DNA of 64,000 nt from Petrolisthes cinctipes (Eukaryota; Arthropoda; Malacostraca; Decapoda; Porcellanidae): NCBI GenBank assembly GCA_033782935.1, contig JAWQEG010001325.1:1178001-1242000 (forward strand), in the 5' to 3' direction. Both the position numbers and the translations under genes were made by a program. Every line of letters begins with the position of its first letter. Positions within the stretch are counted from its first letter, which is position 1. Shown in pieces: positions 35,101 to 46,227 of this stretch. The notes beneath the pieces are model-generated. The model did no database searches. It had not been told where the DNA came from and saw nothing but the letters and a program-made list of their open reading frames with translations.

Positions 35101-35551
35101 CAGGTCTCTGTCCCTATAATAATGTCGGGGTCATAGGTCTGGAGGGTTTGGTGAAAGGCGGCTCTTTTGTTTATGATGCTGCGGAAGTTAATGATTAGGG
35201 TACGAAGGGAAGACAGTTTTTTATGGGTGATGGAGTCGAGTGTGGTGTTGGTGGTAGGATAGGGTGTGAGGATGGATGATCTATTGGGGATGGTGATTGG
35301 TGTTATGGAGAATGAGCGTGCACTATGGAGAGTCTGGTTGGGTGTAGAATGGTTTGGGAGTGGAGGAGTGGATGATGCGGAGTTAAGGGAAGTCATGTCT
35401 TGCTGTCGGTTTTGTGTAGGGGAGGAATTGTCTCTGTTGCGTCTACCTAAACGTCGAGTGATCCTATCTAATGGTGGAGGTGTGTTGTGAGTTGTGGGTG
35501 GTGGTGAAGATGAAGTGGTGGTGTCTAATAAACTGAATCTATTGGTGTAGT
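32187..35551 (-). mobile_element. LINE family D (L2/CR1-like, no RNase H) inserted in B2
   Basis: Minus-strand LINE with endonuclease and RT, 5'-truncated within the N-terminal TNRFSLLDT region at 35551. Its 3' end is a short UTR finishing with TTAAACTTGAAC-type repeats near 32190. There is no RNase H; the C-terminal SFFPRSIQEWNHLP motif is typical of L2/CR1-group LINEs. It interrupts B2 ORF2, so it is younger than B2. Confidence 0.85.
32254..35551 (-). pseudogene. Family D ORF2: endonuclease and reverse transcriptase, two lesions
   Basis: The endonuclease (about 35150-34200) shows IIGTETWL, WLAGDFNHPDINW and LPGLNDHEMV. Arg/Lys-rich sequence (WYNRQLKRLHRNKVKAYNRAKR) follows. A frameshift near 33990 separates it from the RT frame: ALYTQFQSVF, ATGPDNIPCRIL, NYRPISLTSVPCKILEHIIH. 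TAA near 33498 (GFRP-stop-RSCETQ) interrupts before the core. RT motifs follow: VLDFAKAFDKVPHQRLL, TSGVPQGTVLGPLLF and LSADDILV. The usual FADD is SADD here, so the residue before the catalytic aspartates has changed. The end reads PNPLPNPALDP. Confidence 0.85.
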
Positions 35552-35733
35552 GTAATGTCAATAACTCATCTACTAATATTTTGTAATAAATTTGAAAATC
35601 ATAGAACTAAAATTAAACAATATTTCCAACTTAAAAATATAGCTTTTACCATCGAAAATATTCTATCAGATGATAAGAATATTATAAACTGTTGAGTTTT
35701 CTGACGGAGACGAAACTTTATGACCTTATATAG
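35552..35733 (+). pseudogene. B2 ORF2, last codons after the LINE D insertion
   Basis: Resumes IMSITHLLIFCNKFENHR, the C-terminal knuckle half, then QYFQLKNIAFTIENILSDDKN and a small deletion that gives INC-stop instead of INKLLSFLRE. The natural end codon TAG is at 35731-35733. The 3'UTR follows to 35820. Confidence 0.75.
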
Positions 35734-35820
35734 ATTGATATAATAAAATGAAACCATTGGCTTAATGACCTTTGGAATTATGCCACTAGTTGATAGCCAA
35801 TATATCCAACAAGCAAGCAA

Positions 35821-36379
35821 GCACCAAGTCAGTGAAAGCACAGGCTTCACTCCGCCACTTACATACCATCTCTGTTCAATTTTGTTCTATTTTGTATGCA
35901 GTGAAGACATAGACTCTCACTCCGCCATTGCATACCATCTCTGTTCAGCTCTGTTCAGCTCTGTACTATTGTGCTCTATTTTGTTTAACTCTGATCAAAA
36001 TCTGTTCTATTATTTGGTGTTCTAATTTTTGTCATATTGTGTCTGTTAACGTTAACGTCATTCATATTATGTTTTTGTTTTATTGTAAATATTGTAATTA
36101 TTTGGTGATGGTAATAATATACATGTTAAATTCATTCGTCATTCGTTTACATTACTCTTTCTGGGCAAAAATCCATTGAGGGAGTGGAGTGAGGTTTCCG
36201 TTTTGTTTAATTAGTTGTAACTCCACTGACTACAGTAACATATATACCAGAGTTATAACTCAAGCTGTTCACAACCCCTAATCTTTCCCTAGACATAAAC
36301 AAGCCAAAACTGGGGTTGTAACAATGTGTATGTATGTGTGCAATACTGTATAATATATAAGTTTACAGACTGAAGCACA

Positions 36380-36430
<51 letters not shown>

Positions 36431-36759
36431 GGCATTGGAGGTAGGGGGATGATGGTCATTCAGATGTGTGTAACTAACTACAGGGTAGGGGATCTCTTAC
36501 AAACAAAAAACTCCGGTCACATGACTTTTTCCGAACCATCGCAAAAGACGAGGCACCCCCTACTCTGCCAGAACTGTCAGAATCGAGTTACAGTCCAATA
36601 TTATCTCATTGAGTATCAAGAGTAGAATGCTGTTCGGTGGCAATCATTCACTTCGTATTTCTCTCACGGTCGTGTCGCCTTGCTGTTAGACCTCCTCAAT
36701 GAGTCTACCTTGTTCTCTATCACACGTCTCACGTTTTTTTGTTCTTACCCCAAGCACGA
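35821..36759. other. Unassigned AT-rich spacer with a (GA)n run
   Basis: Two similar blocks (CACTCCGCCA-T-CATACCATCTCTGTTCA near 35851 and 35919) indicate a short direct repeat about 68 bp apart. A (AG)n microsatellite spans 36383-36427. No coding similarity is recognised. Sequence near 36500-36760 resembles no element here; it could be the 5' end of the LINE A2 unit or an unrelated insertion. Confidence 0.4.
36383..36427. repeat. (AG)n microsatellite
   Basis: About 22 uninterrupted AG units. Confidence 0.95.
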
Positions 36760-38673
36760 CTCCTGCCCAGCAACAAATACCATACCATTCCGATCCGGTC
36801 AGCTACGTCTAATGTCTGCTCTGTTGCTAGATGATGACGATGATGCAGAGCAGATAACTGAGGAGGAGTTGCGCCATGTTCTCTCTCGGGGTAGAGCTTC
36901 TTCCCCTGGTGATGATGGTATTACTTATGCTGTGCTGCGCCTACTTCAACAAGTTCCTAGGAACCCTCTACTTCGACTGTACAATCTTTGTCTTCGTGAC
37001 GGTTGTGTATCACGAGCCTGGACCAGCAGCACAATAATACCTATCCCTAAGCCCGGCACTGTGAAGTTCAGGCCTATTTCCCTTACTTCCTGTTTTTGTA
37101 AGGTTATGGAAAGAATCTTACTCAATCGTCTCATGTACAGACTGCAGGATCGCCTTTCTCCATGACTGTTTGGTTTCCTTCCCCAGCGGAGCACACACCA
37201 CTGCCTAGTCAACCTGTACTCTCGCCTTTCCAGGGACAATGTGGTGGCCTTCATTGACCTTCGAAGTGCCTTCGATGTTGCTAATAGAGACGTCATATTG
37301 GATCAACTGGTTGACTTTGGGATAAAGGGTAATCTACTACGGTGGAATCGGGGCTACCTGAGTAACAGGACCTCCCGTGTGTTTTTCAGTGGTGCACTCA
37401 GTCCTTTGCACAGTTTTCATCTTGGTACGCCTCAAAGGGGTGTTCTCAGCCCATTGTTATTTAATATTCTGATGCATCGGCTGCTCACTTCTCTCCCTGA
37501 TATTCCTGGAACTACAATTACGTGCTATTCTGATGATATATGTGTTCATTCTACCTCACCAAGGGATATCCAGCAGTTTCTTGACTCCTTCTCTGTGGCC
37601 TCCTCTCACTGTGGCATTATTGTCTCCCCAGATAAGAGCAGAATATTCACCTGCCGCCTTCCTCAAGCTCGGCCAGTGTCCACCATTGAAGGGACTGTCA
37701 TTCCCATGTGTTCCCAGTACCGCTACCTGGGCGCGCCAGTCAATATTTGGCCGATTATCCCTGCCAGACCTCAAGACCATCCCAATGTCCAGGACTTGTT
37801 GGGTCGTCTCCAGCGCCGACTTACACAACTTCAATGACTCACTAACAACTCCTTGGGTATCTCCATCCCAGTTGACAGGACCATCTATATTGCATCTGGA
37901 ACACATAGAAACAGTGATGTCCTCCATCACTGATCCATACTGCCTTTACACTGATTGTAAGCGGATGATACAGCAGGTTGTGGCGTTTACATGGAGTCAC
38001 CTCCAGGGGGCTGGGTTGGCCGTCATATCTGTAACCACTCTAGCTCAAAATTGTGTGAACTGTATGCCATTCTGGATGCTGTTAGTCTTGTTTGTCAACG
38101 TGGAGTGAATGCTGACATTTTTTGTGACTCAAAACCTGCCCTTCATTCCCTCTCTCGTGTTCAGCCCACACACTCTACTGTTATTCAGCAGATTTTATCA
38201 TTTTTGGTCTTATTGCGTCATCGTAACTTGACTGTCAAATTTTTATGGGTGCCATCCCATGTAGGTTTACGTCACAATGGTACAGTTGACAGACTCGCAA
38301 AGAAAGCCTGCCATCTGCCTCCTCGTGGTGTTGGACATCTTCTCTCCCTGACATGTTACATCTCTAGAGTCTGCTCCGCCTCATGGTTCGGAGGTACAAT
38401 GTAGTCTCTGCTCGTTTGAGGCTTGGCTACCGGCCACCATGGCAGGTTGCTGGGATGCAGGGTGAGCCTCCCTTCACTGAGTGTCGCTTGTGTCGAGCGC
38501 CTCGTGCTAACACTATAGAGCACTATTGCCTGGCCTGCCCCACTGTCCGACACTTGCTGCCCCGGGGCCTGCCACTTGATGTGGTTTGTCGACACCTGCT
38601 GAACCATCAGGTTTTGGAGGAACTTTTGGAACGTCACCCTCGTTTTGGTGGATTTAAGTATGTCATAATGTAA
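36760..38673 (+). pseudogene. LINE family A, copy A2: RT, RNase H and C-terminal knuckle with internal deletion
   Basis: Matches A1 throughout. RT begins around DDDDDAEQITEEELRHVLSRGRASSPG, with TGA at 37163-37165 (LSP-stop-LFGF). The catalytic YADD is changed to YSDD. TGA near 37837 ends the RT. A deletion of about 500 bp then joins ISIPVDRTIYI to LEHIETVMSSITDPYCLYTD, and the first RNase H motif is damaged (YTDCK instead of YTDGS). RNase H continues (CELYAILDA, FCDSKPAL, WVPSHVGLRHNGTVDRLAKKAC). The end (38383-38673) carries CRLCRAPRANTIEHYCLAC, a CCHC-type knuckle, and finishes at TAA 38671-38673. This copy shows what A1 loses off the window edge. It is inactive. Confidence 0.85.
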
Positions 38674-38674
38674 A

Positions 38675-39510
38675 ATATAGAGAGGCTTGGAAAGTGGCGT
38701 GTATAGAATACCAAGGAGCAGTGCACAGGGTAAGGCGACGGAAACGAATTATTTCTATGAGCAGCTAGAGGCGACAGAGGGACAAAAGAATATGTATAGG
38801 ATAGCGAAGAACAGAAACAAAGCCACCAAAGATCTATTTATACACATTAAGTAGATCAAGGATGAGGGGGGAGAGTGTTGACAGATAAGGATGGTGTAAA
38901 TACACGGTAGAATGATTATAATGAGAAATTATTGAATGATTGATTAATTGATTGATTGATATTAGGCGCCGCAACAGCGAGGTCATATAGTGCCAGAAAA
39001 AGGTGATAGAGAGGTGAGACAGCAAGCAGGAAGGAAATAGAAATAAAAAAGGGACAGTTGAAGAACTAAAAGCTAGTGGCTGGGGCCGAAGGGGCGCCAA
39101 AACCCTTAAAATATTGCCCACATCACCAATACAGGGAATTATTGAATGAGGAAAACGATAGAAGATGGGAATCAGCATGTAAGAGAAGTACAAGATACTA
39201 ACGGAGAGGAAGTACATATAGCGTTACTAAAAATGAAAGAAGGAAAGGCAGTTGGTCGTGATGGTATTACCAGTCAAAGAGTGGAAATGTTTAGGGAGAG
39301 AATGTGGGAATATATTATGAGATTTGCTGGCTACAATGTACTGGTACTGATTTATAAAGAGAAAGGAGACATCCAGGACTGTAGTAATTACAGAAGCATT
39401 AAGCCTATGTCTCGTATGATGAAAATCTATGCGCATGTTCTATATTAGTTAGAAGAGAGAATTTGGAAAGAAACTTGTGTAAGAGAATGTCAAGGGGTTC
39501 TTTTCAGGAT
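38675..39510 (+). pseudogene. RTE-like LINE fragment (N-terminal RT)
   Basis: Conceptual translation across frames gives YREAWKVAC, YEQLEATEGQKNMYRIAKNR, DEGGRVLTDKDGV, LKMKEGKAVGRDGI, LIYKEKGDIQDCSNYRSIK and MMKIYAHVL. These are the linker and RT fingers of RTE-type LINEs (family pattern KMK-GKA-GPDGIP and YK-KGD-Q-C-NYRGIK). Stops and shifts are frequent, and a SINE-like insertion interrupts at 38940-39135. Similarity ends near 39510. A complementary C-terminal fragment in the same orientation begins near 58490. Confidence 0.7.
38940..39135 (-). mobile_element. SINE-like insertion with target-site duplication
   Basis: 196 bp flanked by GAAATTATTGAATGA (38925-38939) and GAATTATTGAATGA (39136-39149), a duplication with one A indel. 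The left end is a GATTGATTAATTGATTGATTGA tail, that is (ATCA)n on the minus strand, so the unit reads on the minus strand with a short-repeat 3' tail. It contains no ORF. No tRNA promoter boxes were verified. Confidence 0.65.
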
Positions 39511-40109
39511 CTCCCCGCTTTACCGCAGGATGCCAAGTAAATGCATAGTATATAAAAATCTTTTAATAAATAAAGAAACACACACCAAATGCCCTACAAT
39601 CAACAGTAATAACAAACACCTATAAATCACTCCCTATCCTACACAGTAACACCCAATGATACACCTCCGGGAACTGTTGTCAAGGCGGTCCAATATAAAG
39701 TCCATATGACTATGTGGTGGACTGGGAAGGGTAGTGTCTCCAACTCAGGGGTGAAAATTATAGGATTCCTCTCCGACCCGGCCCTTGGTAAGAGGAGGAT
39801 CCTAAAACCAAAACAAGAATATAACTATGTTTTCCCATGTAAGAATAATCATCAATAAACAAAATTATCCCCAATGTTTACTCTAAATTACAGCTTGTAA
39901 AATCACAGAATCCCCTTAATAATTTGAAAACACAGATCACTAATATTATATATAACCCCTAAATTAAGTGCAAACACAATATAGAGAATACTTAATTCCA
40001 CCCAAAACTTACTCACAATATACATAAAATTTAACACAAACAAAACAAATATTGTTACAGATCAGTTCATTACCTTGGTTCCCGTCTTAATGCAGCCGGT
40101 GAGTAGAGT
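39511..40109. other. AT-rich flank of the B array, no gene recognised
   Basis: No ORF or known element is seen. It contains a near-palindrome around 39758-39812 (AGGATTCCTCTCC ... GGAGGATCCT). It could be part of an unrecognised insertion that split the RTE-like LINE. Confidence 0.4.
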
Positions 40110-40119
40110 GATGTGAGGA
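40110..40119. repeat. Array-border repeat GATGTGAGGA (left)
   Basis: The 10-bp GATGTGAGGA at the 3' border of B3 also occurs at 46126-46135 and 58242-58251, with the first nine bases at 52185-52193. It behaves as a target-site duplication shared by every unit of the array. Confidence 0.75.
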
Positions 40120-40208
40120 CTACTACTACTTGTTGGATTTCTTGGCTATCAACCAGAAGCATATAGCTAAAGGTCATTAAGCCATTGGATCCATTTTATT
40201 ATATCAAT

Positions 40209-43200
40209 CTATATAAGGTCATAAAGTTTTGTCTCCCTCAGAAAACTCATCAATTTGTTTATAATATTCTTATCATCTGATAGAATATTTTCGATGGTGA
40301 AAGCCATTTTTTTAACTTGAAAGAACTGTTTAATTTTACTTCTCTGGTTGTTATAATTATTACAAAAAATTAATAAATGACTGATGGACATTACTGCTGT
40401 GCATGATGGGCACATGGGGGGAAAATTTCTGTTTATATAGGCCTCTAGGTGAGTTACCCATGTGGCGTTGACCCGAAGACGAGCCAATACCACTTCGTCC
40501 CTGCGACTACGCCATGATGACGTAGCCCAGGGTTCAATAACGTTTTTTACTTTATTACTGATGTCTAATCTGGTCCACTGCCTTTGCCACAGGAGATGAA
40601 TTCGAGACTTAATGAGGGAAACAAAACACCTGAGATCCGTACGGACTATGCTAAGGTCCAGATCAACAGTTGACCCGGCTAGTATATCAGCCTGTTCATT
40701 GCCATAGATACCATAATGTGAAGGTACCCATATTAGCTTGATTGATTTATTGGCACAAAACAGCTTACTAATGATATTACCCTGTATTTCGTTGTTAGTT
40801 GTATTTAAGGATTTAATAGCTTGAAGTGAACTTAATGAATCTGTAAAAATAACTATCCTATCGTGGGTCGTCGATAGGGCAAAATCCAAAGCTTTATTAA
40901 TAGCAAAAAGTTCTGCAATAAAAATAGATGTATGAATCGGCAGTCTGAATCTTAACTGACATTCAGTCGACCATACACCTGCACCCACACATTCATCCGT
41001 CTTGGAACCGTCGGTATACAGATGGAAATATGAAAGATGTTGAACAATTATCTCACGAAACCTCTGGTGTACCTCCACCTCCGGCACCCGGGATTTAACC
41101 CCTGGCAGCAATATTTACTAAAACCAGGGAATCGATTGTTGATAATTCTATACCGACACACTCTACGAGGTCGTGGAGTCTTGCTCTGAGGGACCTCACG
41201 CCAGTGCCCTCCGGGGCCGTGCGACGCCCAGGCGGATAACTCGGCCCTTCCGGGGGCCTATCGCCATGGCCCCCCGGCTGCAAATGCCTCACCAAGGCAT
41301 TACCGGGAGGATGACTCGGCTCCCCGGGTACCTGAACTTGGGGCCTGGTCCCCATTGGCCTCACGCCAGTGCCCCCTGGGGCGCAGGGGTTCCCGGACGG
41401 ACGACTCGGTCCCTCTGCCAGGGGCCTAGCGCCATGGCCCCCCGGGTGCTGTTGCCGTAGCAAGGCATTCCCGGGAAGATGACTCGGCACCCTGGATTTC
41501 TTAGCACAATATACTAATAGTAGTTGATCTCGTCTCAATCGGAGGGGAGGCACTTGTGACTCCACCTCTAGACGCTCGATTCGAGTGCAACGTAGGGCTC
41601 CAAGACACACACGCAAACACGCATTCTGCACAACATCCAAACCTTTCAACACAGACTCAGATGCCGAACCATACACTATTGACCCATAATCTACTCTAGA
41701 TCTAATCAGGGATTTATATAGCATTAGCAATGACTTCCTATCTGCTCCCCATTGAGTACCAGAAATGCACTTCAGCAAATTGAGTGTTTTTAAACATTTA
41801 ATTTTTAACTGACTGACATGGACTCGCCATGTCAATCGACTGTCAAAATGCAGTCCAAGAAATTTAGTCGAATTTTGAATAGGTAGGGGGTTGACACCCA
41901 TAGTCAGCCTGACGTCTGGCTTCTTCCTATGAGTGAAAATAACCCCTACACTCTTTCTTACTGAAAACTTAAAACCCCACTGGAGGCCCCAATTGTGAAT
42001 CAAATCCAGTGCCAATTGGATCCGAGTTGTCGAAAACTCTGCATTACAGCTGGAGTGCCATATCGCACAGTCGTCGGCGTACAGTGAGTATTTAAGATTT
42101 CGAGGAGGAGCTGGTAGAATGTCATTGATCATACATAGAAATAAGGTCGGAGACAGAACACTCCCCTGGGGCACCCCATTTGCCTGGACAAATATGTCCG
42201 AGAAAGTGACTGTGTCCGAAAAAAGCTTGACAGAGAAAGTTCTGTCAGAAATGAAATTCTTAACAAAAAAGGGTAGGTTACCGCGTAATCCCATCGCATA
42301 TAGTTTCCTGAGGAGGCCATGTCGCCAAGTCATGTCGTAGGCTTTTTCAATGTCTAAAAATACTGCAATCAAAAATTGTTTTTTGGCAAATGCCTCTTGA
42401 ATTTGAACTTCCAGGTTTACTAGCTGATCGAGCGTCTGGCGACCTTTACGGAAGCCACACTGCTCGTCAACCAGCAAATTCCTGGAATTTAAAAAAATGC
42501 AATAGCCTACGATTAACAATTCGTTCCATGACCTTGCATAAGCAACTTGTGAGCGCAATAGGGCGATACGATGAAGTCGATCTGGGGTCCCCCCCTCCTT
42601 TCGGTATGGGAATGACATGTGCAAAGTGCCACGAGTTTGGAAAGGTGTGACCCCTCCAAATCTCGTTAAACACTTGCAACATCTTGACCATGGAATCATG
42701 ATCAAGATGCTTTATCATCTCATACCGAATCTCATCGGGTCCTGGGGATGTCCCACTACAGGCTCCTAGGGCTTGGACAAGCTCTTGCATTGTTAGATCA
42801 CTGTTGTAATCCAATTCATCTCCTGTGGCAAAGTCAATATGCTGCAGCTCTGATGCTTCCTTGATGGGCAGGAAAGCTGGATGGTAATTTTCAGAGCTGC
42901 TAGCAAAAGAGAACTGCCTGGCGAGGGCGTTAGCAATGTCTCTAGGTTCGTCATAATTGATGTTATTAAAAGTGATGTTGGTAATTTTATTAGAGATTTT
43001 TTTCTTATTCAATTTTCTTACAGTGGACCAGACTTGGGAAATTGATGTTTCACTATTGATACTAGAGACAAAGCATCGCCAGGAGTCTCGTTTGGCTTGT
43101 CTGATGGTTCGACGAGCCCTAGCTCTCGCAAGTTTATACTTGCGAAAGTTCTCATCACTAATGCGATTTTTGAAAAGCCTGTAGGCTCTATTCCTCTCAC

Positions 43201-44092
43201 ACAGTACCCTGCGGCAATCTGGCGTCCACCATGGAACTCTATGCTTTGCGCTATCTACCGAAGTCTTAGGAATTGTTGCCATTGCGGCTTTGAGGATATT
43301 ATCTTGAATATTATTAACTTTATCATCAATGGTTTCTCCAACAATTTCAATATTGACACCCTTTGTGAAGGACACCCAGTCTGCTTTTTTTACGTTAAAT
43401 TTAGGTGCTGAAGGCTCTTTAATAGTGTCGCTTTTAAATTTAATCACAATAGGAAAATGGTCACTTCCCAATGAGTCATCAATGGGTAGCCACTGGCAAG
43501 AGGCTGCAATGGATGGGGAGACCAGAGATAGGTCAAGAACGCTAAAATTACCAGTATTATCATCAACTCTCGTCGGACTACCGTCGTTCAGAAGAACCAA
43601 ATTGGAATCACTGATTAGCCTAGCCATCTGTTCCCCTTTTCTGTCATCCTGCAGGGAACCCCATAACGTATGATGAGCATTAAAATCACCTACAATTAAT
43701 TTTCTACAGGGCAGACTGTCCTGTAGATCAAAAACATCATCATAAGTTACTGTATCAGGAGGACAGTAGACAGAACAGATAGTCATGTAGGTGCCACCGA
43801 ATTTTACTCTGCAAGCGACACTTTCCAGAGGAAAATTACACGGCACATCAGTGAAAGGGAGGTTATGGCGGATGTAGATTGCCACTCCACCTCCACCCCT
43901 CCCCCCACGGTCCCTCCTAATTAACTTGTAGTTCCGAAGCTGAACAACCTCGTCTTCGACTTGGTCGTTCAGATGAGTTTCCTGAAGGGCAATAATATCG
44001 GCAGCGTAAGAACAAGCCAAAAGTTTAAGTTCATTTAATCTAGCTCTAAGACTTCGACAGTTCCATTGGAGTATGGTTAGCGCGAAGATTAT
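40209..44092 (-). pseudogene. B3 ORF2 (endonuclease-RT-RNase H), two frameshifts
   Basis: It differs from the intact B4/B5 ORF2 by one extra A in an A run at 42491-42497, which shifts the frame just after MHFL-type RT sequence. It also has a 41-bp deletion at about 41107, removing the segment between VNIA and PGVKSRV before RNase H. The three resulting frames are 44020-42467, 42705-41095 and 41111-40209. All catalytic motifs are present in their frames (SDHFPI, FLDIEKAYD, YADD, YTDGSKTDEC, NEQAD). Its C-terminal knuckle reads CPSCTAVMSISHLLIFC. The insertion itself could be recent, since only these two events break it. Confidence 0.88.
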
Positions 44093-45453
44093 CGCTGTTT
44101 ATGGGGTTTCTTGGAGCCTTGTTCGTCTGGCCGAACCTTTTTGTGCTGGGAGGGAAGACCCTCTTCCTCCTCTGCACTTCCCGGGGACCTCCCGCGGGCA
44201 GGTTTCGCGACGGTAGTCTCCATCGCCTGTTCCTCTCCACGAGGTACAGAGCCAGTCCTCGAACGGCTCGTCTCGCGACGAACCGGACGACTCCCGGATG
44301 TAGGCTTCATGGGAGTCACCTGAGCGAGAACATGAGATTTAGAAGCTGATACGGTATCATCAGCTTTGTGGTGCTTCTTTTGCTGGGTTGATTCAACAAC
44401 TTCTAATTTCTTTGTCAAACTTTCTACTAGCAACGTTAATTTGTTTACAGTATCCTTCAAGTCTTTAATTTCATTATCTTTAGCTTGGATAGCCACGTTA
44501 ACATTTGTTGTAGTTACAGGAGCAGTGGTGCCAGTTATAGCTGCAGCATAGGAAACTGTGGGAGTTTGGTTAACCCCCTCCACCTTCCTCTTTGCCTCAC
44601 CACAACTAACATCATGAGCCCTCATGTATGCCATTGCTTCAGTCTCCACTTTAAGGCTCCTGCAGTCACCTGCACTTGCCTGGTGGGGGCCGCCACAATT
44701 AGCACACCTGAAGACTGTCTCTGAACACAACTCAGTCTCGTGTCTATCTGCACATTTACCACAAGTGAATGAATCTTTATTAAAGCACCTCAATGCTGTG
44801 TGTCCGAATTTCTGGCAACGGAAACAACGCATCGGTTTCTGAATGTATGGTCTAACGTGAACAATTTCATATCCAATCTTTACAGTTTCCGGAATCTGGG
44901 CTGAAGCAAAAGTCAGGAAACACAAGCCAAATTTCTCTCTCTTGTTCTCTCTCATCCTGGTCATACTTTGTACATCAACAACGCCTTGGTCCTTCATTCC
45001 TTCCAAAATTTCAGCCTCATCCAGAGCGGCCAAATCCCTATGGAAAATGACGCCCTTACAGGTATTCGGCCCCACTGGAATGGTGGCTTTCACCTTAAAG
45101 TTATGAATTTGCGTCAGTTTAAGGAGATCCTTAACCTGGGATGCCTTCAGTACTTTTACCAGGATACTACCATCACGCAACTTGTTAGCAGCAGCAAGAC
45201 TGCCACCCACTTGACCATCAAGGACCTTTTTGACGATAAAGGGGTTAAAATTCTTGAGAGACTGACCCTCATCAACACATCTAATATTTACATAGCGAGC
45301 ATTCATAGGAGGAATTTTAACATCAGATTGTCTTTGTCTGTCTGCCGTAGGGGTTCCATTATTGTCTGCCGTTGTCCTAGTTTGGTCCTTGGTCGTTACC
45401 CTCCCTCCTTGAGGAGGAGGGAGGCTAGTCGGGGGTTCATCCATCCGGGGCAT
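44089..45453 (-). CDS. B3 ORF1 gag-like protein, 454 aa, intact
   Basis: Same architecture as B4 ORF1: Pro-rich N-terminus, RNA-binding-like domain (about 55-205), three CCHC-type knuckles (about 210-264), coiled coil (about 322-355) and a basic tail. It has CADRHETELC where B4 has CAGRHETELC in the second knuckle. No frameshift. ORF2 of this copy is broken, so this protein could act only with ORF2 from another copy. Confidence 0.85.
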   Translation of the reverse strand: MPRMDEPPTSLPPPQGGRVTTKDQTRTTADNNGTPTADRQRQSDVKIPPMNARYVNIRCVDEGQSLKNFNPFIVKKVLDGQVGGSLAAANKLRDGSILVKVLKASQVKDLLKLTQIHNFKVKATIPVGPNTCKGVIFHRDLAALDEAEILEGMKDQGVVDVQSMTRMRENKREKFGLCFLTFASAQIPETVKIGYEIVHVRPYIQKPMRCFRCQKFGHTALRCFNKDSFTCGKCADRHETELCSETVFRCANCGGPHQASAGDCRSLKVETEAMAYMRAHDVSCGEAKRKVEGVNQTPTVSYAAAITGTTAPVTTTNVNVAIQAKDNEIKDLKDTVNKLTLLVESLTKKLEVVESTQQKKHHKADDTVSASKSHVLAQVTPMKPTSGSRPVRRETSRSRTGSVPRGEEQAMETTVAKPARGRSPGSAEEEEGLPSQHKKVRPDEQGSKKPHKQR

Positions 45454-46125
45454 CGGACTACGTCCGACCCCTCTCCTCGCACACTCACCTACCTCCCTGA
45501 ACTATTGTATCAACCCCCCAAAATGGACAATAATTTAGGGAATAAAAGTTACCTTTACTCGCCCCCCCCCTAGTGGTAGCCTGGCGGCGTTCTCCAGTAC
45601 CAGCTAGGGGATCGGAGTTTGTGCGGAAGGAACTTCCCCACCACCGAACCTGCCTAATGCGAGGGGTGGTGTAGTAGGAACCCACCTCCCAAGCGAATAC
45701 CGTTGCTCAGCCAAGAGACAACCGTAGGCCCAGGAGGTCGCACGGAAAATATAGAAGAAAAAGTAGTTTAAGAAAAAGAGGTGCCCAAATGACGCACCAG
45801 ACTACTGGGCCCCCCTACCACAGGGTTTCCCCTGAGGCAGCGAGTGCTGCGGGTCTGGTGTAGGGAACAACTAACTACTATCTACCATATACTACTGGTT
45901 GTCCTCCAGCAAAAAACAAATCACTGAAGGTGTACACAGCAGTGCAGCAAAACGCTGCAAATTTACTTCACAATATTACTTTACCAAGGCAAAGAAACAA
46001 CAGAGTACTGCCGGTAAGAGGCCTCGGTACACCAAGGTAACTCCACGAACAATACTGGTGTCTGTTGTTGCTGTGCACAGAGAGGACGAGGTCTTGACTG
46101 AACAAAGTCTGGACGCATGTGTGTG

Positions 46126-46135
46126 GATGTGAGGA
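46126..46135. repeat. Array junction repeat GATGTGAGGA (B3/B4)
   Basis: Lies between the B3 5' end (GTGTGTG) and the reversed B4 3' tail (CTACTACTACTACTTGTTGG). Identical to the 10 bp at the outer borders. Confidence 0.75.
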
Positions 46136-46227
46136 CTACTACTACTACTTGTTGGATTTCTTGGCTATCAACCAGAAGCATATAGCCAAAGGTCATTAAG
46201 CCATTGGATCCATTTTATTATATCAAT

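Larger units (their letters stand above)
26410..35820 (+). mobile_element. LINE family B, copy B2, interrupted by LINE D
   Basis: Two segments: 26410-32186 and 35552-35820, separated by an inserted minus-strand LINE. About 40 bp of B sequence around the junction is missing. The 5'UTR contains a 15-base G run (26962-26976). The 3' end reads CCAACAAGCAAGCAAG. Many lesions show it is older than the minus-strand array. Confidence 0.85.
40120..46125 (-). mobile_element. LINE family B, copy B3 (array unit, ORF2 broken)
   Basis: Full-length unit, 6.0 kb, minus strand. Its 3' tail is CCAACAAG-(TAG)n and its 5' end starts CACACACATGCGTCC. It is nearly identical to B4 except for the ORF2 C-terminal region, a 41-bp deletion and an A-run indel. 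The 5'UTR spans 45454-46125 with a 9-base C run (G on the element strand). Confidence 0.92.
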
